Positions 8,688 through 15,208 of a stretch of 16,711 nt of DNA are shown in pieces. Every line of letters starts with the position of its first letter. Positions within the stretch are counted from its first letter, which is position 1. The notes under the pieces were generated by a model, which was not told where the DNA came from, searched no databases, and was given only the letters and a program-made list of their open reading frames with translations. This stretch comes from Deltaproteobacteria bacterium (lineage in GTDB: Bacteria > Myxococcota_A > UBA9160 > UBA4427), in assembly GCA_011051925.1 (NCBI GenBank), contig DRKE01000073.1, positions 1 to 16,711 on the forward strand. The letters are read 5' to 3'. Both the position numbers and the translations under genes were made by a program.

Positions 8688-10522
8688 GCAGCGCGGCCGA
8701 GGTCGTGTCAGCGAGCGAGACCCTCGCGGTCGAAGCGACGGGAATCCGGAAATCCTTCGGCGCGGGTGAGACGCGGGTGCTCGCCCTGCACGAGTTCGAC
8801 ACCACCATCCGGCGCGGACGGATCACGGGGCTGGTCGGACCCGATGGAGCGGGGAAGACGACCTTCCTGCGGATGATTGCCGGGCTTCTCCTGCCCGAAG
8901 CCGGCGAGCTCTCGGTTCTCGGCGTCGATGCGACCAGGGATCCGGAGCGTCTTCGCGGCCGGGTGGGTTACATGCCGCAACGGTTCGGACTCTACGAGGA
9001 TCTCACGGTTGCCGAGAATCTCGACCTCTATGCAGACCTCCACGGCCTTCCCATCGACGAACGCGAAGCCCGCTATGCGGAATTGATGGAATTCACCGGC
9101 CTCGACGCCTTCCGGTCTCGGCTCGCCGGACGTCTCTCGGGCGGCATGAAACAAAAGCTCGGACTGGCCTGCACCCTCGTCCACCCCCCCGAACTGCTGC
9201 TCCTCGACGAGCCCAGCGTCGGGGTCGATCCGGTTTCACGCCGTGAACTCTGGCAGATCGTCGTGCGGCTATCGGGCGGAGGCATGACGGTCGTCTGGAG
9301 TACCGCCTACCAGGACGAAGCAGAACGATGCAGCGAAGTGATCGTCCTCTATGAGGGGCAACGGCTGGCCGAAGGCCGCCCTGCGGATCTGATCGATCCC
9401 GTTCGCGGGCGGGCCTTCGGTCTGCCCGTTTCGCCTGCGGACCGGCGCCGCGCTGCTCGCCGGGCGAAATCCATCCCCGGGATCCTCGACGCGGTCGTCC
9501 AGGGACGCACCGTCCGCATCCTCCTGGCCGAGGGCGTGTCCCCTCCCGATCCCTCCGAATTGCTGCCCGGAGCGGACGACCTGCCCGAACATTTCACGCC
9601 GGCGCTCCCTCGATTCGAGGATGCCTTCGTCGCGCTGTTGCGCGAACGGGAGGAATCCGACGGGAGCGCCCGGGAGAGCATCGACCCGGAACATGGGGAA
9701 CCGTCGAAAGAGGGCGACGAAGCCCGGGCCGAGGCGGGGATGGCACCCGCAGGCGGGACGACACGATCGGACGTCATCGAAATCCGCCACCTCACCCGGG
9801 TCTTCGGCGATTTCCGGGCGGTCGACGACGTCACCTTCTCCGTCGCGCGGGGCGAGATCTTCGGATTGCTCGGGCCCAATGGTGCCGGGAAATCGACGAC
9901 CTTCCGCATGCTCTGCGGCCTGCTTCCTCCCACCTCCGGAGAAGCCCGCGTGCTCGGAATCGACCTGCGCCGCTCGGCGCCCCGGGCCCGGGCCCGGATC
10001 GGGTACATGTCCCAGAAATTCTCGCTCTACGGCGTCTTGAACGTGCGCCAGAACCTGCGCTTCTTTGGCGGCGCCTACGGTCTCATGGGGGCCCACCGCG
10101 AGGCCCGGATCGATTGGGCACTCGACGCCTTCGAATTGCGGGAGCTGGCCGGACGCACGAGCGAGGATCTGCCCCTGGGCTACAAGCAGAGGCTGGCCCT
10201 CGCCGCGGCCCTGTTGCACGAACCCGAGATCCTCTTCCTCGACGAGCCGACCTCCGGCGTCGCTCCGCTCACCCGACGCGAGTTCTGGGACCGCATCAAC
10301 GCTCTCGCGGAATCCGGCGTGACCGTCCTCGTGACGACGCATTTCCTCGACGAAGCGGAGTATTGCGACCGCGTCGGCATCATCTACCGGGGTCATCTGA
10401 TCGCGCTCGGCTCGCCGGACGAATTGAAGGATCGGTACCGCAGGCCCGGCGAGCCCGACCCGACGCTCGATGACACCTTCGTCGCGCTGATCGAAGCCCA
10501 CCAGCGGGAGCACCCGGAATGA
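8684..10522 (+). CDS. ybhF: YbhF-like ABC transporter with two fused ATP-binding domains
   Basis: This 612-residue protein carries both ATPase domains of the exporter in one chain, as in E. coli YbhF (578 residues). The start at 8684 is chosen because it overlaps the ybhG stop (ATGA); the open frame extends upstream to 8405 inside ybhG without support. Domain 1 has Walker A GPDGAGKTT (52-60), signature LSGGMKQ (151-157) and Walker B LLLLDEP (171-177), but Ala208 stands where the H-loop His should be (WSTAYQDEAE). Domain 2 has Walker A GPNGAGKST (397-405), a degenerate signature LPLGYKQ (496-502), Walker B LFLDEP ending at 522 and H-loop His553. Its D-loop reads SGVA with Ala527 in place of Asp. 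An acidic linker of about 45 residues joins the domains around 320-365. One consensus and one degenerate ATP site are expected. It should pair with the YbhS- and YbhR-like permeases. Confidence 0.95.
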   Translation: MSSAAEVVSASETLAVEATGIRKSFGAGETRVLALHEFDTTIRRGRITGLVGPDGAGKTTFLRMIAGLLLPEAGELSVLGVDATRDPERLRGRVGYMPQRFGLYEDLTVAENLDLYADLHGLPIDEREARYAELMEFTGLDAFRSRLAGRLSGGMKQKLGLACTLVHPPELLLLDEPSVGVDPVSRRELWQIVVRLSGGGMTVVWSTAYQDEAERCSEVIVLYEGQRLAEGRPADLIDPVRGRAFGLPVSPADRRRAARRAKSIPGILDAVVQGRTVRILLAEGVSPPDPSELLPGADDLPEHFTPALPRFEDAFVALLREREESDGSARESIDPEHGEPSKEGDEARAEAGMAPAGGTTRSDVIEIRHLTRVFGDFRAVDDVTFSVARGEIFGLLGPNGAGKSTTFRMLCGLLPPTSGEARVLGIDLRRSAPRARARIGYMSQKFSLYGVLNVRQNLRFFGGAYGLMGAHREARIDWALDAFELRELAGRTSEDLPLGYKQRLALAAALLHEPEILFLDEPTSGVAPLTRREFWDRINALAESGVTVLVTTHFLDEAEYCDRVGIIYRGHLIALGSPDELKDRYRRPGEPDPTLDDTFVALIEAHQREHPE

Positions 10523-11670
10523 GCCCCGTCCCTCCGAAGACGCGCTCCTCCGGATCGCGGCGAATGCGCCTGCGCGGGCTCCTGCGCAAGGAAGCGCTCC
10601 AGATCCTGCGCGACCCGAGCAGCATCGCGATCGCCTTCGTGATGCCGCTGATCCTCTTGCTGCTCTTCGGCTACGGCATCTCACTCGATGCGAAGAGGAT
10701 CCCCGTCGATTTCGTCGTCGAGAACCCGACGGCCGAAACGGCCAGCTTCGAGGCCTCCTTCGGCAACTCGCCCTATTTCATTCCCCATCGGGTGCCCGAT
10801 CGCCAGACCGCAGAAGACGATCTCGTGGCCGGGCGGGCCTCGGCCGTCATCGTCCTGCGAAGCGATTTCTCCCGACGCCTCCATGATCCTCGCGGCGCTC
10901 CGATCCAGCTCCTCGTCAACGGCACCGACGCCAACACGGCTCGCCTCGCTACGGGGTACGTCGACGGAGCCTGGCAGGCCTGGCTCACGCAACTCGCCCG
11001 CGACCGCGGCGTCGACCTCGTGGCCCCGGTGACGATCGAACAACGGATCTGGTTCAACGCCGCCGTTCGAAGCCGGAATTTCCTGGTGCCCGGCCTGATC
11101 GCGATCATCATGACCCTGATCGGAGCGCTGCTGACGGCCCTCGTGATCGCGCGCGAGTGGGAGCGCGGCACGATGGAGGCCCTGCTCGTGACGCCGGTCT
11201 CGACGACGGAACTCCTGCTCGGGAAACTGATCCCCTATTTCGTTCTCGGCATGGGGGGAATGATCCTGTCCGTGGCCATGGCCATCCTCCTCTTCGACGT
11301 GCCCTTCCGCGGATCGTTTCCCGTTCTCACGATCGCGTCGGCCCTCTTCCTGCTCGCTGCCCTGGGCATGGGCCTGCTGATCTCGACCATCTCGAAGAAC
11401 CAGTTCGTCGCCGGCCAGATCGCCATCATCGTGACCTTCCTGCCCGCCTTCATCCTGTCGGGTTTCCTCTTCGACATCCAGAGCATGCCCCCGATCGTCC
11501 AGTGGATCACCCACGTGATCGCGGCGCGCTATTTCGTCGCGATCCTGCAGACGAGCTTCCTGGCCGGAAACGTCTGGAGCATCATCCTTCCCAACGCGGT
11601 GGCGCTCGCCGTGATGGCCTCGTTCTTCCTGGGCCTGACGAAGCACAAGACCCTGAAGAGGCTGGAGTAG
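10519..11670 (+). CDS. ybhS: YbhS-like ABC-2 type permease
   Basis: This 383-residue membrane subunit would form the transmembrane pore with the next gene product and be driven by the fused ATPase. It has an N-terminal cytoplasmic amphipathic stretch with KEALQILRDPSS (24-35), a first helix at about 36-53 (FGYGISLD at its end), and a large periplasmic domain at about 55-185. Five further helices follow at about 187-211, 238-260, 268-290, 300-319 and 352-373. The cytoplasmic AREWERGTMEALLVTPV (211-227), after helix 2, is the coupling segment typical of the ABC2_membrane_3 family and nearly matches E. coli YbhS (377 residues). The ATG overlaps the ybhF stop, and GGGAG at 10506-10510 lies 8 bases upstream. 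An internal ATG at 10564 would remove only a polar N-terminal tail. Substrate cannot be read from sequence. Confidence 0.94.
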   Translation: MSPVPPKTRSSGSRRMRLRGLLRKEALQILRDPSSIAIAFVMPLILLLLFGYGISLDAKRIPVDFVVENPTAETASFEASFGNSPYFIPHRVPDRQTAEDDLVAGRASAVIVLRSDFSRRLHDPRGAPIQLLVNGTDANTARLATGYVDGAWQAWLTQLARDRGVDLVAPVTIEQRIWFNAAVRSRNFLVPGLIAIIMTLIGALLTALVIAREWERGTMEALLVTPVSTTELLLGKLIPYFVLGMGGMILSVAMAILLFDVPFRGSFPVLTIASALFLLAALGMGLLISTISKNQFVAGQIAIIVTFLPAFILSGFLFDIQSMPPIVQWITHVIAARYFVAILQTSFLAGNVWSIILPNAVALAVMASFFLGLTKHKTLKRLE

Positions 11671-11676
11671 ACCGTC

Positions 11677-12789
11677 GTGTGGTGGATGCAGATCCAGGTC
11701 CTCGTCGTCAAGGAACTCCTCGCGGTCTGGAAGGATCCGCGTAGCCGCTTCGTCCTGATCGGACCACCGATCATCCAGCTGCTCGTGTTCGGCTATGCGG
11801 CGACCTACGACCTGCAGGACATCCCGATCGCCTTCTACATCGAGGATTCCGGCGGCGAGACCCGGGATCTGATCGCCCGCTTCGAGGGCTCGCCGATCTT
11901 CCGCACCACCGCACGACTCGAGCGTGAATCCGACATCGCGCGCGTCATCGATTCGCGCGAGGCGAGCCTCGTCGTCCATGTCGGCCCGGATTTCTCACGC
12001 GATCTGCACGTCGCCCGGCCCGCGACTCTCCAGCTCGTGGTCGACGGCCGCAACTCGAATACCGCGATGATCCTGACCGGCTACGCGGCGGCGATCGTTC
12101 GCGAATTCAACATCGATTGGCTCCACGATCACGGGCAGCGACTGCCGCCCGCGAGCCTCGTCGTCCGCTCCTGGTTCAATCCCAATCTCCAGAGCCGATG
12201 GTTCATCGTACCGGGAATCGTCGCCCTGCTCACGCTGGTCGTGACCCTCGTCGTGACCGCCCTCTCGGTCGCCCGGGAGCGCGAACTCGGGACCTTCGAC
12301 CAGCTCCTCGTGACCCCCCTGCGGCCGATCCAGATCCTCATCGGCAAATCCCTGGCCCCCCTGCTGATCGGGATCGTCGAGGGGAGCGTGATCGTGTTTT
12401 TCGCCGTCTTCTGGTTCGGGGTGCCCTATCTCGGCAGTCTCGTCCTGCTCTACTCGTCCCTGATCTTCTTCCTGCTGGCGATCATCGGCGTGGGACTCAT
12501 GATCTCATCCCTCGTTCGAACGCAGCAGCAGGCGATTCTGGGCGCCTTCCTCTTCCTCGTGCCGGCCATCATCCTTTCGGGCTTCGCGACCCCGATCCGC
12601 AACATGTCGGAGATCGTCCAATGGATCACCTATGTCAATCCGATGCGCTATTTCCTGGTCATCGTGCGGGGACTCTTCCTGCAGGGCATGCCGGCGGAAC
12701 TCGTCGCACGTCAGCTCTGGCCTCTCGCATTGATCGCCATGGCGAGCATCGGCATGGCACGATGGCTTTTCAAGAACCGGACGACCTGA
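11677..12789 (+). CDS. ybhR: YbhR-like ABC-2 type permease
   Basis: This is the second permease subunit, 370 residues, expected to form a heterodimer with the YbhS-like protein. It shows KELLAVWKDPRSR (12-24), helix 1 at about 26-43, a periplasmic domain at about 45-172 with VVDGRNSNTA (121-130) and WFNPNLQSRWF (166-176), and helix 2 at about 176-199. The coupling segment ARERELGTFDQLLVTPL (199-215) follows, then four more helices. These stretches closely parallel E. coli YbhR. I chose the GTG at 11677, 6 bases after the ybhS stop, because GGAG at 11664-11667 lies 9 bases before it; the ATG at 11686 would be 18 bases from that site. It is the last gene of the operon, and the next gene converges on it. 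Paralogy with ybhS is clear in the shared layout. Confidence 0.93.
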   Translation: MWWMQIQVLVVKELLAVWKDPRSRFVLIGPPIIQLLVFGYAATYDLQDIPIAFYIEDSGGETRDLIARFEGSPIFRTTARLERESDIARVIDSREASLVVHVGPDFSRDLHVARPATLQLVVDGRNSNTAMILTGYAAAIVREFNIDWLHDHGQRLPPASLVVRSWFNPNLQSRWFIVPGIVALLTLVVTLVVTALSVARERELGTFDQLLVTPLRPIQILIGKSLAPLLIGIVEGSVIVFFAVFWFGVPYLGSLVLLYSSLIFFLLAIIGVGLMISSLVRTQQQAILGAFLFLVPAIILSGFATPIRNMSEIVQWITYVNPMRYFLVIVRGLFLQGMPAELVARQLWPLALIAMASIGMARWLFKNRTT

Positions 12790-12857
12790 AGGGCGGCATC
12801 ACGGGGACCGTGCCTCCCGGAAGGCCGGTCGCGTGGACAGAGGCGACGGATCCGCCT

Positions 12858-13241
12858 TCAGCGCAGGTAGGATCCGACGATCAGGACGGCCACGGTCGCC
12901 GTGAGTACCCAGTACAGGACCGTGACCGAGAGAAGCACCGCCTCTTCTTCGCGCTCCAGCTGGTCCGCATCCTCCGGTGACGCGAGATCATGACGCGGCG
13001 AAACCGTCACGATCAGCACCGCGGTCAGCAGGCCGACCAGCACGAAGGGGATCCAATGCGTCACCCAGCCACCGGCGAGCCCCGGTGCGATCCAGGCGCC
13101 ACCCGCCCAGGCAAAGAGGAAGACCACGAGCCCGAAAGCCCAGGGCTTCTGCCACGGACCGTGTTCGTGGACCAGACGGAGGAACATCCAGGACAGGATG
13201 ACCGCCGCCACCAGCGAGATCCCGATATCGACCAGCAACAT
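12858..13241 (-). CDS. Small four-helix membrane protein, unknown function
   Basis: I do not recognise this 127-residue protein. It is very hydrophobic, with predicted helices at about 3-22, 34-52, 62-84 and 104-125. An acidic loop with many Asp/Glu (about 85-101, including LEREEEA) lies before the last helix. The HEHGPWQKPW stretch at 25-34, between helices 1 and 2, is rich in His and Trp. The open frame continues upstream to 13451, but GGAGG (complement of 13251-13255) sits 9 bases before the ATG at 13241. The upstream extension reads as Arg/Cys-rich noise crossing a hairpin, so the short form is preferred. The gene converges on ybhR with a 68-base gap and diverges from the small gene at 13435. 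Membrane location is predicted from hydropathy only. Confidence 0.75.
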   Translation of the reverse strand: MLLVDIGISLVAAVILSWMFLRLVHEHGPWQKPWAFGLVVFLFAWAGGAWIAPGLAGGWVTHWIPFVLVGLLTAVLIVTVSPRHDLASPEDADQLEREEEAVLLSVTVLYWVLTATVAVLIVGSYLR

Positions 13242-13250
13242 CCCGGCTTT

Positions 13251-13255
13251 CCTCC
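13251..13255 (-). promoter_or_regulatory. Ribosome binding site deciding the start of the four-helix membrane protein
   Basis: On the - strand the sequence reads GGGGAGG, then 9 bases, then the ATG at 13241. No other in-frame start nearby has a comparable purine stretch, so this fixes the N-terminus at the first hydrophobic helix. Confidence 0.6.
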
Positions 13256-13298
13256 CCGATTCGCAGGTGCCGCCCTCTGGACGTCGCCATGCGGTCAT

Positions 13299-13335
13299 GG
13301 TCGTCCCGGATCCGGAACGATGGATCCGGACGACC
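13299..13335. repeat. Long imperfect inverted repeat between divergent genes
   Basis: The left arm GGTCGTCCCGGATCC (13299-13313) pairs with the right arm GGATCCGGACGACC (13322-13335). This gives 14 base pairs with one bulged C on the left arm and an 8-base loop. It lies in the 193-base gap between the membrane protein start (13241, - strand) and the small gene start (13435, + strand). No T run follows on either strand, so it is not a textbook terminator. It could act as an operator, as an attenuating or stabilising hairpin in the - strand leader, or as a site that insulates the two promoters. Confidence 0.6.
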
Positions 13336-13403
13336 CGGGCCTCCTGCTCGGGATGGAAAGTCGACACGAGTCCCGGCGAGTCAAGATTCTCCGCTCCGAG
13401 CCG

Positions 13404-13431
13404 TTGACTCCGGACGCATCGGGGGCATACT
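13404..13431 (+). promoter_or_regulatory. Candidate sigma-70 promoter for the 62-residue protein
   Basis: TTGACT (13404-13409, 5 of 6 to the -35 consensus) and CATACT (13426-13431, 4 of 6 to the -10 consensus) are separated by 16 bases. Transcription would start near 13438, leaving almost no leader before the ATG at 13441. This pairing is unusual in such GC-rich surroundings, but it is judged by eye only. Confidence 0.4.
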
Positions 13432-13434
13432 CGG

Positions 13435-13623
13435 ATGGCCATGCCGAACATCGAACTGACCGACGACGAGAAGAAGACGCTGACCGAAGTGCTGGAAAGC
13501 GCTGTTTCCGATCTGGGTTATGAAATCGCGGATACGGACAACTTCGACTACCGAGCCGGGCTGAAGGCCCGCAAGGAAGCGCTTTCCGCGATCCTGGAGC
13601 GCCTCAAGTCGGATCCCGGCTGA
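13435..13623 (+). CDS. Small conserved-looking protein of 62 residues, unknown function
   Basis: The product is soluble, acidic and predicted mostly helical. LTDDEKKTLTEVLESAVSDL forms a first amphipathic helix, then IADTDNFDYRAGLKA makes a turn, and KEALSAILERLK a second helix, suggesting a helical hairpin that may self-associate. The pattern (LT-EE..L...LES.LSDL..EIADTD...YR..LK.RK..L..IL..L) resembles small uncharacterised proteins seen in many bacteria, but I know no function. Two starts are possible: ATG 13435, or ATG 13441, which gives 60 residues. Neither has a clear Shine-Dalgarno sequence; a GGGGG run at 13421-13425 is the only purine tract. If the promoter at 13404-13431 is used, the message would be nearly leaderless from 13441. 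It converges with the ribonuclease gene downstream. Confidence 0.72.
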   Translation: MAMPNIELTDDEKKTLTEVLESAVSDLGYEIADTDNFDYRAGLKARKEALSAILERLKSDPG

Positions 13624-13638
13624 TCGATCGTCGACTTC

Positions 13639-13664
13639 GGCTGGTCCCGGTCCGGGAACCGGTC
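13639..13664. terminator. Candidate bidirectional terminator hairpin between convergent genes
   Basis: GGCTGGTCCCG (13639-13649) can pair with CGGGAACCGGTC (13653-13664) around a 3-base loop, with one bulged A and two G-U pairs on the + strand RNA. It occupies most of the 51 bases between the stops of two convergent genes, where a shared terminator is expected. No T run follows on either side, so intrinsic termination would be weak. Confidence 0.4.
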
Positions 13665-13674
13665 AGGGCCGGAG

Positions 13675-15063
13675 CTACAGCTCGAGTTGCTCTCCGAGTT
13701 CCGGCATCAGGACTCGCGTCTTCTCCAGACACTTCGAGAAAGCCTTCATCGCCCGGGGATCCCCGTGCACGAGGATCGTCGTTGCGGGAGCCGCCCGTCG
13801 TTGCCAGGCCAGTAGTTCCGGCTGGTCCGCATGGGCCGAGAACCCACCGATCGTGTGGATCCGCGCGCGGACAGGGATCTCTTCTCCGAAGATCCTGACC
13901 GTCTTCGCCCCATCGACGATCCGGCGCGCCAGCGTCTCCTCCGCCGCATAACCAACGAAGACGATGCTGCTATGCGGGCGCCCGAGATGGTGGCGCAGGT
14001 GGTGGCGGATTCGTCCGCCCGTACACATGCCCGAGCCCGCCATGATGATCGCCCCGCTCGAGATGCGATTGAGCGCCATCGATTCCGTCGCCTGACGCGT
14101 GAATCGGAGGCCAGGGACACGAAAGGGATCGCGTCCCTCGCGGAAGATCTCGCGGGTCTCGGCGTCATAGCATTCCGGGTGTCTGCGGAAGATCTCGGTT
14201 GCGGAGATCGCCATCGGTGAATCGAGAAAGACGGGCATCGCCTCGGGCAGACGGCCCGCCTCGACCGCTTCGCGCAGGAAGTAGAGGATCTCCTGCGTAC
14301 GCTCGAGCGCGAAGGTGGGAATGATCACGTTCCCGCCTCGCTCGAACGTATCCGATACGGCCTCGACCAGCTCGTCGACCGACGATTCGAGGGATCGATG
14401 GCGACGATCGCCGTAGGTCGTCTCCATCACGACCGTGTCGACGACGGGAGGCCGCGTCGGATCGCGCAGGATCGGATGTCCATCGCTGCCCAGGTCTCCT
14501 GAAAGAAGGATGCGATGGTGCCGCTTCCCTTCGGCGAGCTCGAGCAGGATGCTGGCCGAGCCCAGGATATGACCCGCATCGAGGAAGGTGGCATGGATCC
14601 CCGGAGCGATCCCGGTCCTTTTCCCGTACTCGACCCGTCGGACGAACCGGTCGCTGGCACTGAGGGCATCGAAGGTCGTATAGAGCGGTTCGACCGTGGG
14701 CCCACGATGTTTCTTCCGCTCGGCTCGCCGATTCCGATGTGCCGCCTCCTCCTCCTGGATATGGGCGGAATCGAGCATGACGAGGCGTGCGAGTTCACGC
14801 GTCGCGGAGGTCGTGATGACTTCTCCCTCGAAGCCACGCTTCGTCAGGAGCGGAATCCGCCCGCAATGATCGAGGTGGCCGTGGGTCAGGAGAACCAGGT
14901 CGATCTCCTTCGGGTCGAATCCGAAGGGCTCGGCATTCTCCTCTTCGATCTCGCGACCTCCCTGATAGAGGCCACAGTCGATCAGCAGCCGGGTCCCCGC
15001 GCATTCGACCAGATGACAAGATCCAGTGACCCCTTGATCGGCCCCGTGGAACGAGATCCTCAT
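13675..15063 (-). CDS. Beta-CASP metallo-beta-lactamase RNA-processing-type exonuclease (COG1236/Ysh1-like)
   Basis: This 462-residue cytosolic protein belongs to the metallo-beta-lactamase superfamily with a beta-CASP insertion, the fold of CPSF73, RNase J and their bacterial relatives. It would use two zinc ions to cleave RNA. Seen: MRISFHGADQGVTGSCHLVE at the start, the metal site HGHLDHCGRIP (61-71), LDAGHILGSAS (161-171), LLSGDLG (186-192), ETTYGDR (214-220), FLDSPMA (279-285) and SGMCTGGRIRHHL (344-356) in the beta-CASP domain. GGFSAHAD (406-413) and LVHGDPRAM (431-439) complete the zinc site and the C-terminal HGE-like motif. There is no KH or RNase J C-terminal domain. The start at 15063 is preferred over the open extension to 15309 because GGAGG lies just upstream and the family begins at this MRI. 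The LOG-family gene 145 bases upstream is probably co-transcribed. Confidence 0.9.
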   Translation of the reverse strand: MRISFHGADQGVTGSCHLVECAGTRLLIDCGLYQGGREIEEENAEPFGFDPKEIDLVLLTHGHLDHCGRIPLLTKRGFEGEVITTSATRELARLVMLDSAHIQEEEAAHRNRRAERKKHRGPTVEPLYTTFDALSASDRFVRRVEYGKRTGIAPGIHATFLDAGHILGSASILLELAEGKRHHRILLSGDLGSDGHPILRDPTRPPVVDTVVMETTYGDRRHRSLESSVDELVEAVSDTFERGGNVIIPTFALERTQEILYFLREAVEAGRLPEAMPVFLDSPMAISATEIFRRHPECYDAETREIFREGRDPFRVPGLRFTRQATESMALNRISSGAIIMAGSGMCTGGRIRHHLRHHLGRPHSSIVFVGYAAEETLARRIVDGAKTVRIFGEEIPVRARIHTIGGFSAHADQPELLAWQRRAAPATTILVHGDPRAMKAFSKCLEKTRVLMPELGEQLEL

Positions 15064-15067
15064 TCCG

Positions 15068-15072
15068 CCTCC
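15068..15072 (-). promoter_or_regulatory. Ribosome binding site deciding the beta-CASP protein start
   Basis: On the - strand GGAGG is followed by CGGA and the ATG at 15063. The 4-base spacing is short but usable. It supports initiation at the family-typical N-terminus rather than at the start of the longer open frame. Confidence 0.55.
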
Positions 15073-15208
15073 GTTTCCGCGATCTCCGATTCGATCGTCT
15101 TCCCGATCGCCTTCCCTCTCGGGCGGGATGTCTCCCGTCACGCCAGCGTTTCCGGCCCCACGAACCGGCGGACCGGCTTGCCGGCATCGCGTTCGACGGG
15201 CCGAAGGG

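Noticed and set aside
9269..10684. Open - strand frame of 471 codons opposite ybhF
   Set aside because: It is a composition shadow of a confidently assigned ATPase gene, with no motif or ribosome binding site.
10681..11979. Open - strand frame of 432 codons spanning ybhS and ybhR
   Set aside because: It is antisense to two permease genes. Its His/Asp/Gln-rich product arises from reverse reading of hydrophobic codons.
12841..12857. AGGCG / CGCCT hairpin between ybhR and the membrane protein as a terminator
   Set aside because: It has only five pairs and no T run on either strand, so it is not distinguishable from chance at this GC content.
13242..13451. N-terminal extension of the four-helix membrane protein
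   Set aside because: It crosses the intergenic hairpin, lacks a ribosome binding site, and has no hydrophobic or conserved character.
15124..15137. CGGGA / TCCCG hairpin upstream of the beta-CASP gene
   Set aside because: The stem of five pairs with a 4-base loop is too short to support an attenuator or riboswitch call.
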